A program made the position numbers and the translations under genes. Under the pieces are notes generated by a model. It was given only the letters and a program-made list of their open reading frames with translations, ran no database searches and was not told the DNA's origin. From Roseisalinus antarcticus (GTDB taxonomy: Bacteria > Pseudomonadota > Alphaproteobacteria > Rhodobacterales > Rhodobacteraceae), in contig NZ_FWFZ01000015.1 of NCBI RefSeq assembly GCF_900172355.1, positions 32,710 to 96,709 on the forward strand: a stretch of DNA of 64,000 nt, given 5' to 3'. Positions within the stretch are counted from its first letter, which is position 1; each line of letters opens with the position of its first letter. Positions 36,298-44,887 of this stretch are shown piece after piece.

Positions 36298-37410
36298 TTA
36301 CGACCAGGGCGTGACGAGGTATTTCTCCCCCGTCTTCATTTCCCGGTAATCGGTCACGGCCTCCCTGGTCAGCATCTCTTCGAGATTGACGCTCTGCTTG
36401 TAGTGGCTCGCGAAGGTCGTCGTGAGGTTGTCGAGCACCCGCTTGCGCATCCGGCCCACCGTCTCGCCCCCGGCGGATTGAAGGAACGGGAACAGCAGCC
36501 AGCCCGACAGGGTCCAGCCGAAGCCATAGCTCGGAGACAGGATCGTCTGGCCGGTGTCCAGCCGACCATAGATGAACATCCGCTTGGGCTGGTTGGAGCC
36601 ATAGCGCGAATAATCCGTCATCCGGCTCACCGCCACCTGCTCCATCGCCCTGAAGGCCGTGTCCACCGACTTGCCACCGCCGATGGGGTCGAAGCCGTAG
36701 AAGGCGCCCGTGTCGTCGATCGCCGAGACCAGCCGGCTCATGAAGTCGTCCTTCGAGGAATTGACCACATGGGTGGCCCCGAGCCCGCCAAGCAGCTCGG
36801 CCTGGCTGTCCCGCCGGACGATGTTGACCAGGCCGATGCCGTCCTCCTTGCAGATGCGGGTCAGCATCTGGCCCAGGTTGGAGGCGCCGACCGTGTGCAG
36901 GATCGCGTCCTGCCCGTCGATCTTCGCGTTCTCGACAAAGCCCAGGGCGGTCATCGGATTGACGAAGGCGCTGGCGCCCTCCTCGGCCGAATGATCCCCC
37001 AGCGGCAGGCAGGCAGAGGCGTCGGCGATGCAGTACTGGCTGAAGGCGTTGCCCGGGACACAGGCGACGCGCTGTCCGGCCAGCGCCTGCGCCGCGTCCC
37101 CGTTCCCGGCCGCGACAACCGTGCCGGCACCTTCGGTCCCGGCCGGCAGTTTCATCCCGTGCCGCGCCTTGGACCCGGTATTGTAGGGTTCGGGCACGGA
37201 CGCAACGAACTTGCCCTCGGAAAAACTGGCGTTCTCCAGGTCCGCTCCGCCGACCAGGATCGCCAGGTCGGTCGGGTTGATCGGCGCCGCCTCCATCTTG
37301 ACGAGCACCTGGGTGCCCGTCGGATCGGGAAAGCTCACCTCCTCGACCGCAACGGTCAGCGTTCCGTCGGCCTCCAGTGTCGTGAACAATTGCTTGCCGG
37401 TGGTTGCCAT
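36298..37410 (-). CDS. Zinc-less MDR oxidoreductase, NADPH:quinone reductase-like
   Basis: A 370-residue medium-chain dehydrogenase/reductase. It has the N-terminal catalytic domain (VLVKMEAAPINPTDLAI, GTEGAGTVVAAG) and a nucleotide fold (ILHTVGASNLGQMLTRICKEDGIG, GATHVVNSSKDDF, GAFYGFDPIGGGKSVD). Cys-His zinc ligands of alcohol dehydrogenases are absent, so it fits quinone oxidoreductase or enoyl reductase types. The ATG at 37410 gives MATTGKQLFTTLE. An open extension upstream lacks similarity. It is a single gene, convergent with the LysR remnant. Confidence 0.88.
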   Translation of the reverse strand: MATTGKQLFTTLEADGTLTVAVEEVSFPDPTGTQVLVKMEAAPINPTDLAILVGGADLENASFSEGKFVASVPEPYNTGSKARHGMKLPAGTEGAGTVVAAGNGDAAQALAGQRVACVPGNAFSQYCIADASACLPLGDHSAEEGASAFVNPMTALGFVENAKIDGQDAILHTVGASNLGQMLTRICKEDGIGLVNIVRRDSQAELLGGLGATHVVNSSKDDFMSRLVSAIDDTGAFYGFDPIGGGKSVDTAFRAMEQVAVSRMTDYSRYGSNQPKRMFIYGRLDTGQTILSPSYGFGWTLSGWLLFPFLQSAGGETVGRMRKRVLDNLTTTFASHYKQSVNLEEMLTREAVTDYREMKTGEKYLVTPWS

Positions 37411-37743
37411 TTCGGGGTCTCCAGATTTCCGTGTCGCGATGTCAGGATCCCGGCAGGTGCCAAGATCGGAACCTCGGTCCTGATCACCCGTATACCGCGT
37501 CACCTAGCCCCATTGAATGGTCCGTCGAACCGACGAGTGCCATCTACGCGTCCTGCAGTCAGCCGGTCCGCGCTGCCGATGCGTCCGGTCACCGAGCTGC
37601 GCCGAAGACGCCCCATGCACCTGCCCGTTCGAAGCCGCCGGCCCCGCCCGACGCGGACCTGTCGACGCACCAGTGGTGTGGTGCGGCAAACGGCGCCGCG
37701 GTTTTTCGCGCCGCGCACCTGTTCACTTGGAGGGGTCTCGACA

Positions 37744-38563
37744 ATGCCAACACACTCGGATCTCGATTCCAGGCGCGCGGGGCAAAGCCACGAGCACGAC
37801 AGGGGCCGATGGAGTCGGTTGATCGCAAGGGAATTCCTCGACTGGCTTGCCCCGAAACACGCGGCCGATTGGCTGGAGATCGTTTGCGGATCCGGCGCCC
37901 TGACCTCGGCCATCCTGCAGGGGCATGCGCCCAATTCGATCCTCGCAACCGACGCGTCCGAGGACTTCGTCGCCCACGCGCGCAAGACCGTCACCGGCCC
38001 CAGGGTGCGTTTCGAGACGGCCACAGCCCAGACCCTGCCTCCGGAGGATGACAGCGTCGACATCGTGACATCGGCCCTCGTCCTGAACCTTGTGCCAGAC
38101 CGTCGTGCGGGTCTGGTCGAAATGCAGCGTGTTCTGAAACCCGGGGGTGTTCTGTCGTTCCATGTCCGGGACCATCCGGGCGGAGGCATCGGTTTCATCG
38201 ACGCTTTCCGGAAGGCTGCGGCCTCCCTCGATCCAGACGCGGGCGGGTTCGACGGAGGGTGCACGATTTCCCTTCTGCACGCCCGAGGCCCTGCGCGATA
38301 CGTGCTCGGAAGCGGGTCTGCCGGATGCCGTGATAGCCCCGATCGAGATCGTGACAGAGTTCCAAATTTTGAAACGTTCCGGCACCCTTTCAGCTTGGGT
38401 GCGGGCCCTGCGCCCGGCGATTGCATGAGCATTGCCGAAGACCATCGCAACGCGCTCGGGATGCGCCTTGCCGAAAGGCTCGATCACGGCGGCCCTGTGC
38501 GAATGGCCGCGCGGCCCTGTGCGAATGGCCGCGCGGGCATGGGCGATGGCGGCAGGGACTTGA
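37744..38563 (+). pseudogene. Class I SAM-dependent methyltransferase with multiple frameshifts
   Basis: From ATG 37744, with GGAGG upstream, the SAM domain reads WLEIVCGSGALTSAIL (motif I), ILATDASEDFVAHA, DIVTSALVLNLVPD and EMQRVLKPGGVLSFHV. At about 38255 the sense continues in another frame (FPFCTPEALRDTCSEAGL), then returns near 38350 as NFETFRHPFSLGAGPAPG. An exact 22-bp tandem duplication (38491-38534) shifts the frame again before the final AARAWAMAAGT. Three lesions in one gene, so it is not functional. Methyl acceptor unknown. Confidence 0.8.
38491..38534. repeat. 22-bp exact tandem duplication in the methyltransferase gene
   Basis: Two identical 22-bp units (38491-38512 and 38513-38534, each starting GGCCCTGTGC) abut each other. 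22 is not a multiple of three, so the duplication alone shifts the reading frame. Removing one copy joins GSITAA to VRMAARAWAM. Confidence 0.9.
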
Positions 38564-38636
38564 GGGGCGCAGTCCTGCCGGGACGCGTCTGCCACCGCCC
38601 GTCATGCGCCCCAAGACACCGGTCCGCCCCCTGGTC

Positions 38637-40319
38637 TCACAGCAAGAGATCGTAGTCGTAGGCTCCGATGATGCCCGCCTGGTCGAACACGAAATAGTCC
38701 ACGGTTTCCGAGGTGTGCCACATTTCGGCATCCAGACTGGTTTCCTCCTGCACCGATACGTCGAACGTCATCGCCGTGCTGCCGTTGCCGCGCACCCAGG
38801 CCGTATCCCTGCCGGCGAAGCTCGACAGCATGGCGATCGCGTTGACCCCGCCGGCCGGGCCTTGGCCAAGGTCGACCGTCGCGTTCAGGTGGCCGACACC
38901 GGACGTGCTGCCCGCTTGCCAACCGACATCGCCGGCCGTGCCGCTGCCCTGCTCCATGGCGAGCCAGCCGATCGTCTCGGTCGCGTGAGTGTCGTTGAGG
39001 GCCTCTTTCTCCTGCATCGTCAGCCGGAAACCGTCCGCGTCGGCGTCGCGCTGGCGGGTTGTCACGAAGGCGGTGTCATTCGCCGTCTGGACCTGGCTGA
39101 GGATGACAGGGGCCTCGTCGAATTCGGCGTCGAAGGTGACCGGCTCGAACCCCTGCCAGGACAGCTGGCTGCTTTCGAGGGTGCCGGCCTCGAGGATCGT
39201 GCCGTCCGGCAGGATCCATGTTCCCGCCTCGATCACGATGTAATTCACCGTCTCGTCGGCATGCCCCCCACCCGCGGAGGTCGGTTCCTGCAGCTGAAAG
39301 GTCAGTTGGTTGCCGCTGACGTCGCTGACGCGCACGTCGACCGGATCCGCCGCGTTCTCGGTCGCGACGAAGGCGATCACGACCGGGTTCTCGTAGCTCC
39401 GCTGCAGCGTCAGCACCCGCACCTCGTCCGACAGGGCGAAGGTGCCGGTCTCGGCGACATTCCGCAGCGGCGCCGCAGAGAGCGCACCCGCCTGGTCGAA
39501 GACGAAATAGTCCGCGGTCTCGGGCACGTGGTCGGTTTCGGGATCCCCGCTGGTGTCCTCTTCCGCGGACAGCTCGAAGCTGGTGTTCGTGCTGCCGTTG
39601 CCGCGCGCCCAGGCCGGATCCTTGCCGGCGAAGCTCGTCAGCATGGCGATCGCGTTGGCCCCGCCGTCCAGGCTTGCGCCAAGCTCGACCGTTGCGTTCC
39701 CGTCGCCGACGCCCGACGTGCGTCCCGCGAGCCAGCTTACCTCGCCGGCCGTGCCGCTGCCCTGCTCCATGGCGAGCCAGCCGATCGTCTCGGTCACGTG
39801 CCTGTCGTTCTGTGACTCTTCCTCCTGCATCGTCAGCTGAAAGCTGTCCGCATCGGCGTCGCGCTGGCGGGTTGTGACGAAATCGCGGCCGTTGAACGTC
39901 TGCACCTGCGAGAGGACCACCGGCGCGCTGTCGAACTCGGCGTCGAAGGTGATCTGCTCGAAGCCTTTCGATGAGGTCTTGTTGCTTTCGATCGTGCCGG
40001 CCTCGAGCAAGGTGCCGTCCGGCACGATCCATGTCCCCGCCTCGACCACGAGGTAATTCACCGTCTCGTCGGTATGCCACACGTTGAGGAAATTCGGCTC
40101 CTGCAGCTGCAGGGTCAGCTCGTCGGCGCCGACGTCCCGCATGCGCACGTTGACCGGCTGCATGCCGTTCTCCGTCGCGACGAAGGCGATCACGACTGGA
40201 TTGTCGTAGCTCCGCTGCAGGCTCACCGTCTGCAGGACATGGGTCAGCGACAGGATGCCGGTCTCGCCGAAGATATCCGATTGCGCCTCGACGGCGCCGA
40301 TGCCGGGTGCCCCGTTCAT
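38637..40319 (-). CDS. Repeat protein with six H-type-lectin-like beta modules
   Basis: A 560-residue acidic protein made of two ~215-residue units, each of three ~70-residue modules. Each module follows a shared pattern: a VVxAF or VVLSQV strand, a T-R or V-R stretch, FxLxxQE, then H-x-x-ET with YxVxExG (WHTDETVNYLVVEAG, HVTETIGWLAMEQG, HVPETADYFVFDQAG). This resembles the H-type lectin fold (sugar-binding beta sandwich of ~70 residues), by pattern only. No signal peptide or membrane anchor is visible. The start is ATG 40319, overlapping the upstream frame's stop (ATGA). Its neighbours are a damaged upstream gene and a sulfotransferase. Confidence 0.65.
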   Translation of the reverse strand: MNGAPGIGAVEAQSDIFGETGILSLTHVLQTVSLQRSYDNPVVIAFVATENGMQPVNVRMRDVGADELTLQLQEPNFLNVWHTDETVNYLVVEAGTWIVPDGTLLEAGTIESNKTSSKGFEQITFDAEFDSAPVVLSQVQTFNGRDFVTTRQRDADADSFQLTMQEEESQNDRHVTETIGWLAMEQGSGTAGEVSWLAGRTSGVGDGNATVELGASLDGGANAIAMLTSFAGKDPAWARGNGSTNTSFELSAEEDTSGDPETDHVPETADYFVFDQAGALSAAPLRNVAETGTFALSDEVRVLTLQRSYENPVVIAFVATENAADPVDVRVSDVSGNQLTFQLQEPTSAGGGHADETVNYIVIEAGTWILPDGTILEAGTLESSQLSWQGFEPVTFDAEFDEAPVILSQVQTANDTAFVTTRQRDADADGFRLTMQEKEALNDTHATETIGWLAMEQGSGTAGDVGWQAGSTSGVGHLNATVDLGQGPAGGVNAIAMLSSFAGRDTAWVRGNGSTAMTFDVSVQEETSLDAEMWHTSETVDYFVFDQAGIIGAYDYDLLL

Positions 40320-40928
40320 GACGCGAGTCTCAAAGCGCACTCGACCGGACGGGCCTCGGTTGTGTCCTCGTCGCGGTCGAGGTCGACGCCGTCCGACGAA
40401 CCTGCGCCGATGGATCCCGCATCGGTCAACGGGCTGTCCTCGATGGGTTTCATTGCCCTGACCAATCCGCCATTGCTCACAAGCGGCCCCGGCATCGGGA
40501 CGCCGCTGTCCCCAGCTTCGTCGCCGCCCGGATCGTTGTCCATCTCGGCCTTTGTCCCGAGGAAACCGGCCTCGCAGAGATGGACACCCCCGCCCGCGCC
40601 GAGAGGGGCCCCGCTTTCGCGCACGGTCGGGTCGAAGAGGTAGACCGACACCCCGTCCATGGCGATGATCGTCCCGCCACTGCCCCCGGACCCAAAGCCC
40701 GGCATGGCAGAGTTCGCGGCATTCCCGCCGTTCAGCTTCAGGCCACCCGGCCTCACGTTCGAACCGGACAAGGCGCTGGCTGATCTGTCCGGCCTCATGA
40801 TCCGGCCTCATGATCCGGCAGAGGGGGTTGCCGTCGATCGTGACCTTGGCCCCGGCGGCAACGACGATCCGGAAACGATCGCTGATCTCCAGCTGGCCGT
40901 GTTGAGGGTCGATGGTCGCGCCCGACAC
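40316..40928 (-). pseudogene. Unrecognised upstream partner of the lectin-like gene, frameshifted
   Basis: The readable sense is GATIDPQHGQLEISDRFRIV, then VTIDGNPLCRIMRPD, and, in another frame after a 13-bp tandem duplication, ASALSGSNVRPGGLKLNGGN, GGTIIAMDGVSVYLFDP and the acidic DGVDLDRDEDTTE tail. Collapsing the duplication joins the two into one frame. The stop overlaps the next gene's ATG by 4 nt, as in an operon. GTG 40928 is only a possible start, and the 5' end may lie further up. I do not recognise a family. It may be an exported or adhesin-like protein, but this is inference. Confidence 0.5.
40788..40818. repeat. 13-bp tandem duplication causing a frameshift
   Basis: TCCGGCCTCATGA at 40788-40800 is repeated exactly at 40801-40813, with a partial third copy (TCCGG). 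The 13-bp length shifts the frame of the gene upstream of the lectin-like protein. Confidence 0.9.
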
Positions 40929-41008
40929 CGAAACGGCAAGATTGATCCCGTCGCTCTTTGTTGAACACGCGCTTGGGGGGGAGGGTCGAAAAGATCCCGA
41001 TCGCCTCG

Positions 41009-41046
41009 CGCAGGGACCTATCGCAGAGACCTATCGCAGGGACCTC
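41009..41046. repeat. Three 13-bp tandem repeats downstream of the sulfotransferase gene
   Basis: CGCAGGGACCTAT, CGCAGAGACCTAT and CGCAGGGACCT follow each other at 41009-41046, beyond the sulfotransferase stop. They lie in a non-coding stretch and look like a small slippage-derived minisatellite. Confidence 0.85.
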
Positions 41047-41106
41047 GCGCAGGCACAGGCGCCCGCTCGCGAGATCGATCCTGGATCCGATCGGCGGCGG
41101 TCGGTC

Positions 41107-42000
41107 TCAGGTCCCGATCGGCGTGGGGCCGGTTGGCATCGTGCCGCCGGGCGTTGCCGGGGCGTCCCCTGCCGTGGGCGGATTGGCGACGATCCGGAAG
41201 GCCTTCGAGGCCGGCAGATCGCGCCAGAAGGCGAGCGTGGAATATTTCTCGAACAGGTCGGGCGGCAGGATCGTCGTGCGCGGGCGCGGCGCCACTTCGG
41301 GATGCACCCGGTGCAGCCCGTCAAGCCCCAGCCCCGAATCGAATGTCGGCGCGTCGAAGTCCACCGCGCTGAAATCGTGCTCGAACGGCTGCTCGCCGAG
41401 GAAATCATAGACGAGCTTGAAGACCTCGGCCGGCCTGTTGACGAGCAGGTCGTATTCCAAGATCACGATCCGCTCGGCATAGTCCGAATAGCACGCCTCG
41501 CGCAGCGCGTGCCACGGATAGCCCACAAGCCGGTTGGCCCCGGCCAGGGCCTCGACCCGCGTGTAGACCGTCGAGCGTTCGCCGGGCGCGTTGAACAGCC
41601 GGGTATGCTCGAACGCGTTCTGGCGGAACTGCCGCTCCATCGAATCCATGATCCACGAGACATCGCGCACGAGGCAGATCACCCGCGCGTCCGGAAAGAC
41701 CTGCATCAAGGCCGGCAGGTTGGCCGTCCAGGCGCGGTTGGTGTCGAAGATCACCTCCTCTGTGTGCTCGGCGTAATAGCTGTCGAACAGGCCGCGCAGC
41801 AGCCGTGCCCGCTGCGTATGCGTGACCGTCGTCGACAGTTCCGTGCCGGCGGACACCTGCGAGATCATCCCGTCGAAGAGGCTGGCGATCGGGCTGGACA
41901 TTCCGGCATGAAAGCGCGGGTTCTGCCGAAGGATCGCCGCGGTCAGCGTGGAGCCAGACCGCGGCAACCCGGAAATGAAGTGGTATCGGCGCTCTGGCAT
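41107..42000 (-). CDS. Sulfotransferase family protein
   Basis: A 297-residue PAPS-dependent sulfotransferase. The 5'-phosphosulfate loop is FISGLPRSGSTLTAAIL (residues ~8-24), and the 3'-phosphate site is ARVICLVRDVSWIMDSMERQFR. VILEYDLLVNRPAEVFKLVYDFLG is the typical late segment. It transfers sulfate to a sugar, peptide or small molecule in the cytoplasm. The C-terminus ends in a Pro/Gly/Thr-rich tail. GGGAGA lies before ATG 42000. Its downstream neighbour is the lectin-like protein, so a link to a sulfated glycan is possible but unproven. Confidence 0.9.
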   Translation of the reverse strand: MPERRYHFISGLPRSGSTLTAAILRQNPRFHAGMSSPIASLFDGMISQVSAGTELSTTVTHTQRARLLRGLFDSYYAEHTEEVIFDTNRAWTANLPALMQVFPDARVICLVRDVSWIMDSMERQFRQNAFEHTRLFNAPGERSTVYTRVEALAGANRLVGYPWHALREACYSDYAERIVILEYDLLVNRPAEVFKLVYDFLGEQPFEHDFSAVDFDAPTFDSGLGLDGLHRVHPEVAPRPRTTILPPDLFEKYSTLAFWRDLPASKAFRIVANPPTAGDAPATPGGTMPTGPTPIGT

Positions 42001-42294
42001 GGTGTCTCCCGGGGTGCACCGCCCGAGTCTTGGCGGCGCGACGTTCCCCCGTCAACAGCGCAGGGCCGGATCTCGGGCGGCCGGCCAGTTGAATCAATCG
42101 GTTGGTGAAGACCTTGCGGATACGCGCACGACCGATCCGACCAGCGGCCCGGCCGGGCATCGCGCCGCGTGTCTGTCACAGGGACGTCGCCGCGCGTGGC
42201 CCGGCACCGCATGCTTGCATTGTCCCCGGCTGGGGGCGCGGGCAGGTCGTGCCCGCCCGGCGAGGCCCACGGGCCGGTCGCGCCAGACGGCTTG

Positions 42295-43239
42295 TCAGCT
42301 GAAAAGGACCGTGGGGAGCCATGTCACCAGCCCCGGAAAGATCATGATCAGGACGATGAGCGACAGCATGCATGCGATGAACGGCAAGACCCCGAATATG
42401 ACATCCCGCACGTCCGAACCGGGCTCGCGTATCCCCTGGACGACATAGAGGTTCATGCCGACGGGCGGCGTCACCAGCGACAGTTCGCACATGACCACGA
42501 CGAAAATGCCGAACCAGACCGGGTCGATCCCCTGCGCCGCGACGATCGGAGCGACGATGGGCACGGTCGTGATGAGCATCGACAGCGTTTCCATGAAGCA
42601 TCCCATGGCGAGATACAGAACGACAAGCAGCAGGATCGTCGCCACCGGCCCGCCGGAGGTCTGTTCGACCCATTGCGCCACGGCCTGCGGAATGCCGATC
42701 AGCCCCAGGATGAAGTTCAGGAAGAACGCGGCCACGATCAGCAGCGTCACGATGCCGGTGATCCGGACGGTCGAGACGAACGCAGCGGACAGGACGGCCC
42801 ACGTGAGCCTGCCCCGCAGCGCCGCGAGGACGACGGCGGACACCGTCCCGAGGGCCGCCGATTCCGTCGGCGTGGCGAAGCCGGAGTAGAGCCTGCCCAT
42901 CACCACCGCGAAGATCGCGCTTGCGAAGACGTTGGTGTGGACAAGCCCGCCGGGCAGCCGCGCCATCCAGGCGGCGAGGGCGGCATAGAGCCGGTCGGTA
43001 ATACCCGATCGAAGGAGGAGTTCCCCCATCAGCACGAAAATCGGCATCGAGACGAGCAGGTAATTGTTCGACGTGGACCACGCGAGATCGCCGATGTTCA
43101 TCACCACGGGCGCCCCGAAGGTCAGGAGCGCCCCGGCCACGCCCAGCAGGGCCATGACCGCGGAAACGTGCAGCCCAAGAAGCGAGAAGCCCACGAGGCA
43201 CCCGATGTAGATGGCGGCGAGCATGGCGGGATCGATCAT
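42295..43239 (-). CDS. TRAP transporter large permease (DctM-like) with internal in-frame deletion
   Basis: A 314-residue protein, against ~425 for the family. The N-terminal third (LLVSMPIFVLMGELLLRSGI, GGLVHTNVFASAIFAVV) jumps at about 42885-42905 straight to MGRLYSGFATPTESAALG. The block that normally lies between, including the GSAVAxxAxxGxxxIPxM and IPPSxxxVxYG regions of the substrate path, is missing. The rest (AAFFLNFILGLIGIPQAV, MCELSLVTPPVGMNLYVVQG) is normal. The frame stays open, so a product may be made but should not transport. ATG 43239 overlaps the DctQ stop by 4 nt. Confidence 0.85.
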   Translation of the reverse strand: MIDPAMLAAIYIGCLVGFSLLGLHVSAVMALLGVAGALLTFGAPVVMNIGDLAWSTSNNYLLVSMPIFVLMGELLLRSGITDRLYAALAAWMARLPGGLVHTNVFASAIFAVVMGRLYSGFATPTESAALGTVSAVVLAALRGRLTWAVLSAAFVSTVRITGIVTLLIVAAFFLNFILGLIGIPQAVAQWVEQTSGGPVATILLLVVLYLAMGCFMETLSMLITTVPIVAPIVAAQGIDPVWFGIFVVVMCELSLVTPPVGMNLYVVQGIREPGSDVRDVIFGVLPFIACMLSLIVLIMIFPGLVTWLPTVLFS

Positions 43240-43814
43240 CGCGGCGGCTCCCGGCCCGACTGCCGCACGCGGGCCGCCTCGATCTCGGCGGCGGTCTGGG
43301 ACCTTGCGCCCGCGATCTCGACCAGTTTGCCTGCCGCGTCGACCCGGCCGCGGGACAACAGATACAGGACCGAGCCCAGGCGCCACAGGATCGTGGCCGT
43401 GAACGCCGCCAGAAGGACAAGCCAGATCCCCTGGGGAATGACCAGCGGTGTCCGCAATGGCGTCGGGGCGAGTGCGCCCAGCTCCCAGGATCGCAGCCAT
43501 TGCGCGGTCGCCCGCCAGGTCAGAAGCCCCGCGAAGGCGGCCAGCGCGAGGTGGGACAGGATGTTGACGGCAAGCCTGGGCAAGCGGCCCACGCGCGACA
43601 GGACCAGATCCACCCGGATATAGGCGTTCGCCGAATAGGCCGCGATGAAACCGACTGCCGACACGATGGCATAGACATAGCCACCGATCTCGTCGACGCC
43701 CGCCAGGGAATGGTCGAAGACCTTCCTCAGAAGCACTTCCACCGCGGTCAGGAACGCAAGGCCAGGCAAGGCGGCCCCGGCGGCAATCGAGACGAGTTCA
43801 AGTGTCCGTTTCAC
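43236..43814 (-). CDS. TRAP transporter small permease (DctQ-like)
   Basis: A 192-residue four-helix membrane protein. The order is AAGAALPGLAFLTAVEVLLRKVF, then the conserved GVDEIGGYVYAIVSAVGFIAAYSANAYIRVD, the amphipathic RVGRLPRLAVNILSHLALAAFAG, and a last helix (IPQGIWLVLLAAFTATILWRL). It has a long charged C-terminal tail. DctQ holds the large permease in the membrane. It is intact, but its partners DctM and DctP carry lesions. It overlaps dctM by 4 nt. Confidence 0.88.
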   Translation of the reverse strand: MKRTLELVSIAAGAALPGLAFLTAVEVLLRKVFDHSLAGVDEIGGYVYAIVSAVGFIAAYSANAYIRVDLVLSRVGRLPRLAVNILSHLALAAFAGLLTWRATAQWLRSWELGALAPTPLRTPLVIPQGIWLVLLAAFTATILWRLGSVLYLLSRGRVDAAGKLVEIAGARSQTAAEIEAARVRQSGREPPR

Positions 43815-43842
43815 GTCTCTCTCCGCCGGGGCCGGGTCATCA

Positions 43843-44867
43843 TCATTCGATGCTAAAGCCGGTCGTCGCGCCCACGGTCTCGTTCCAGATCGCCGTGCAG
43901 CCCGGGTAGGCCGCCTCGCATTCCTCGGCCCAGCCCGGCAGGACGACCTGTTCCACGGCCTCGATCAGCAACGCCTCGTCCGCGGCACCATACTCCGACA
44001 AGGTCATGTCCGCAGGCGTCCCGATCTCGCAAGGCTCTGCGCCGGTGGAGCAATCGACACCGTCCTGCGTCGCTTGTTCGGCGACCGACCACATCCGGGC
44101 CTCCATGTCGGCGAAGAGAGCGGCCATCTCCGCCTGCTCATCCTCGGACAAAGCCTCCCAGAAATCGCCATTGGCGACATGCAGCTGGATCGCCCAGCTC
44201 ATCGGCAGGGAATAGAGCGTGTCCGTGACCTCGAACCAATTGGCCTCGTTGCCTGACAGCGAGGCGGTGACCGCGCAGTCGATCACGCCACGCTGGAGGC
44301 TGGGATAGACCTCCGAGAAGGCCAGCGTCACACCGGTCGCACCGAAATGCGATACCAGGTCATTGAGCGCGGAGGAAAAGACCCGGACCTTCTTGCCTTC
44401 CAGGTCCTCCAGCCCGTCCAGCGGGCCGCTGCAGAACAGCATCTGCGCCGGATAGGGCCATATCGCGAGCACCTCGCCGTCGAAGCGTTCGCGCACCCGC
44501 TCGGTCAACGGGGCGCGGTAGGCCTCGATCGCGGCATGATCCCCGGAAGATCCAGTCCGAGGACGAAAGGATCGTCGCCCGAGACATATCCCGGCGAGAT
44601 CGCCATCACCTGGAAGGCGCCCGATTGCAGTTGCCGGAACGCGTCGAACCCCTGCAGACCAAGCTCGTTTATCGACCGGAACCGAACCTCGTAAGCCCCG
44701 TCGGTCGCCTCACCCAGCCCCTCGAAGAACGGCTTCTCGATCTGGCTGTTCTGGTATTGGTTGGAGAAGCCGCCGATGGCGTTCAGCGCCGTCTGTGCGA
44801 CGCCTGCGGCCGGTGCCAGGGCCAGACCGGCAACGAGGCAGGTCGGAAGGGTATGAAGTTTGCGCAT
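43843..44867 (-). pseudogene. TRAP transporter substrate-binding protein (DctP-like) with a frameshift
   Basis: From ATG 44867 the signal peptide (TCLVAGLALAPAAGVA) and first lobe (FFEGLGEATDGAYEVRFRSI, FRQLQSGAFQVMAISPGY) are in one frame. At about 44541 the sense moves to another frame: DHAAIEAYRAPLTERVRERF, EGKKVRVFSSALNDLVSHFG and AVTASLSGNEANWFEV. Deletion of one base within CCGGGG explains it. DctP proteins bind carboxylates in the periplasm. The arginine expected to hold the carboxylate is in KKVRVFSS. Being in a short G run, the lesion could also be a sequencing error. Confidence 0.8.
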
Positions 44868-44887
44868 GGAATATCCTTTCGGGAACG

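Noticed and set aside
40316..40928. One continuous gene together with the lectin-like frame
   Set aside because: The same long frame is open only because of the 13-bp duplication. Without it the upstream protein ends at 40316 with an ATGA overlap, typical of two genes.
41009..41046. CRISPR-like repeats
   Set aside because: Units are 13 bp and directly adjacent without spacers, and no cas genes are near.
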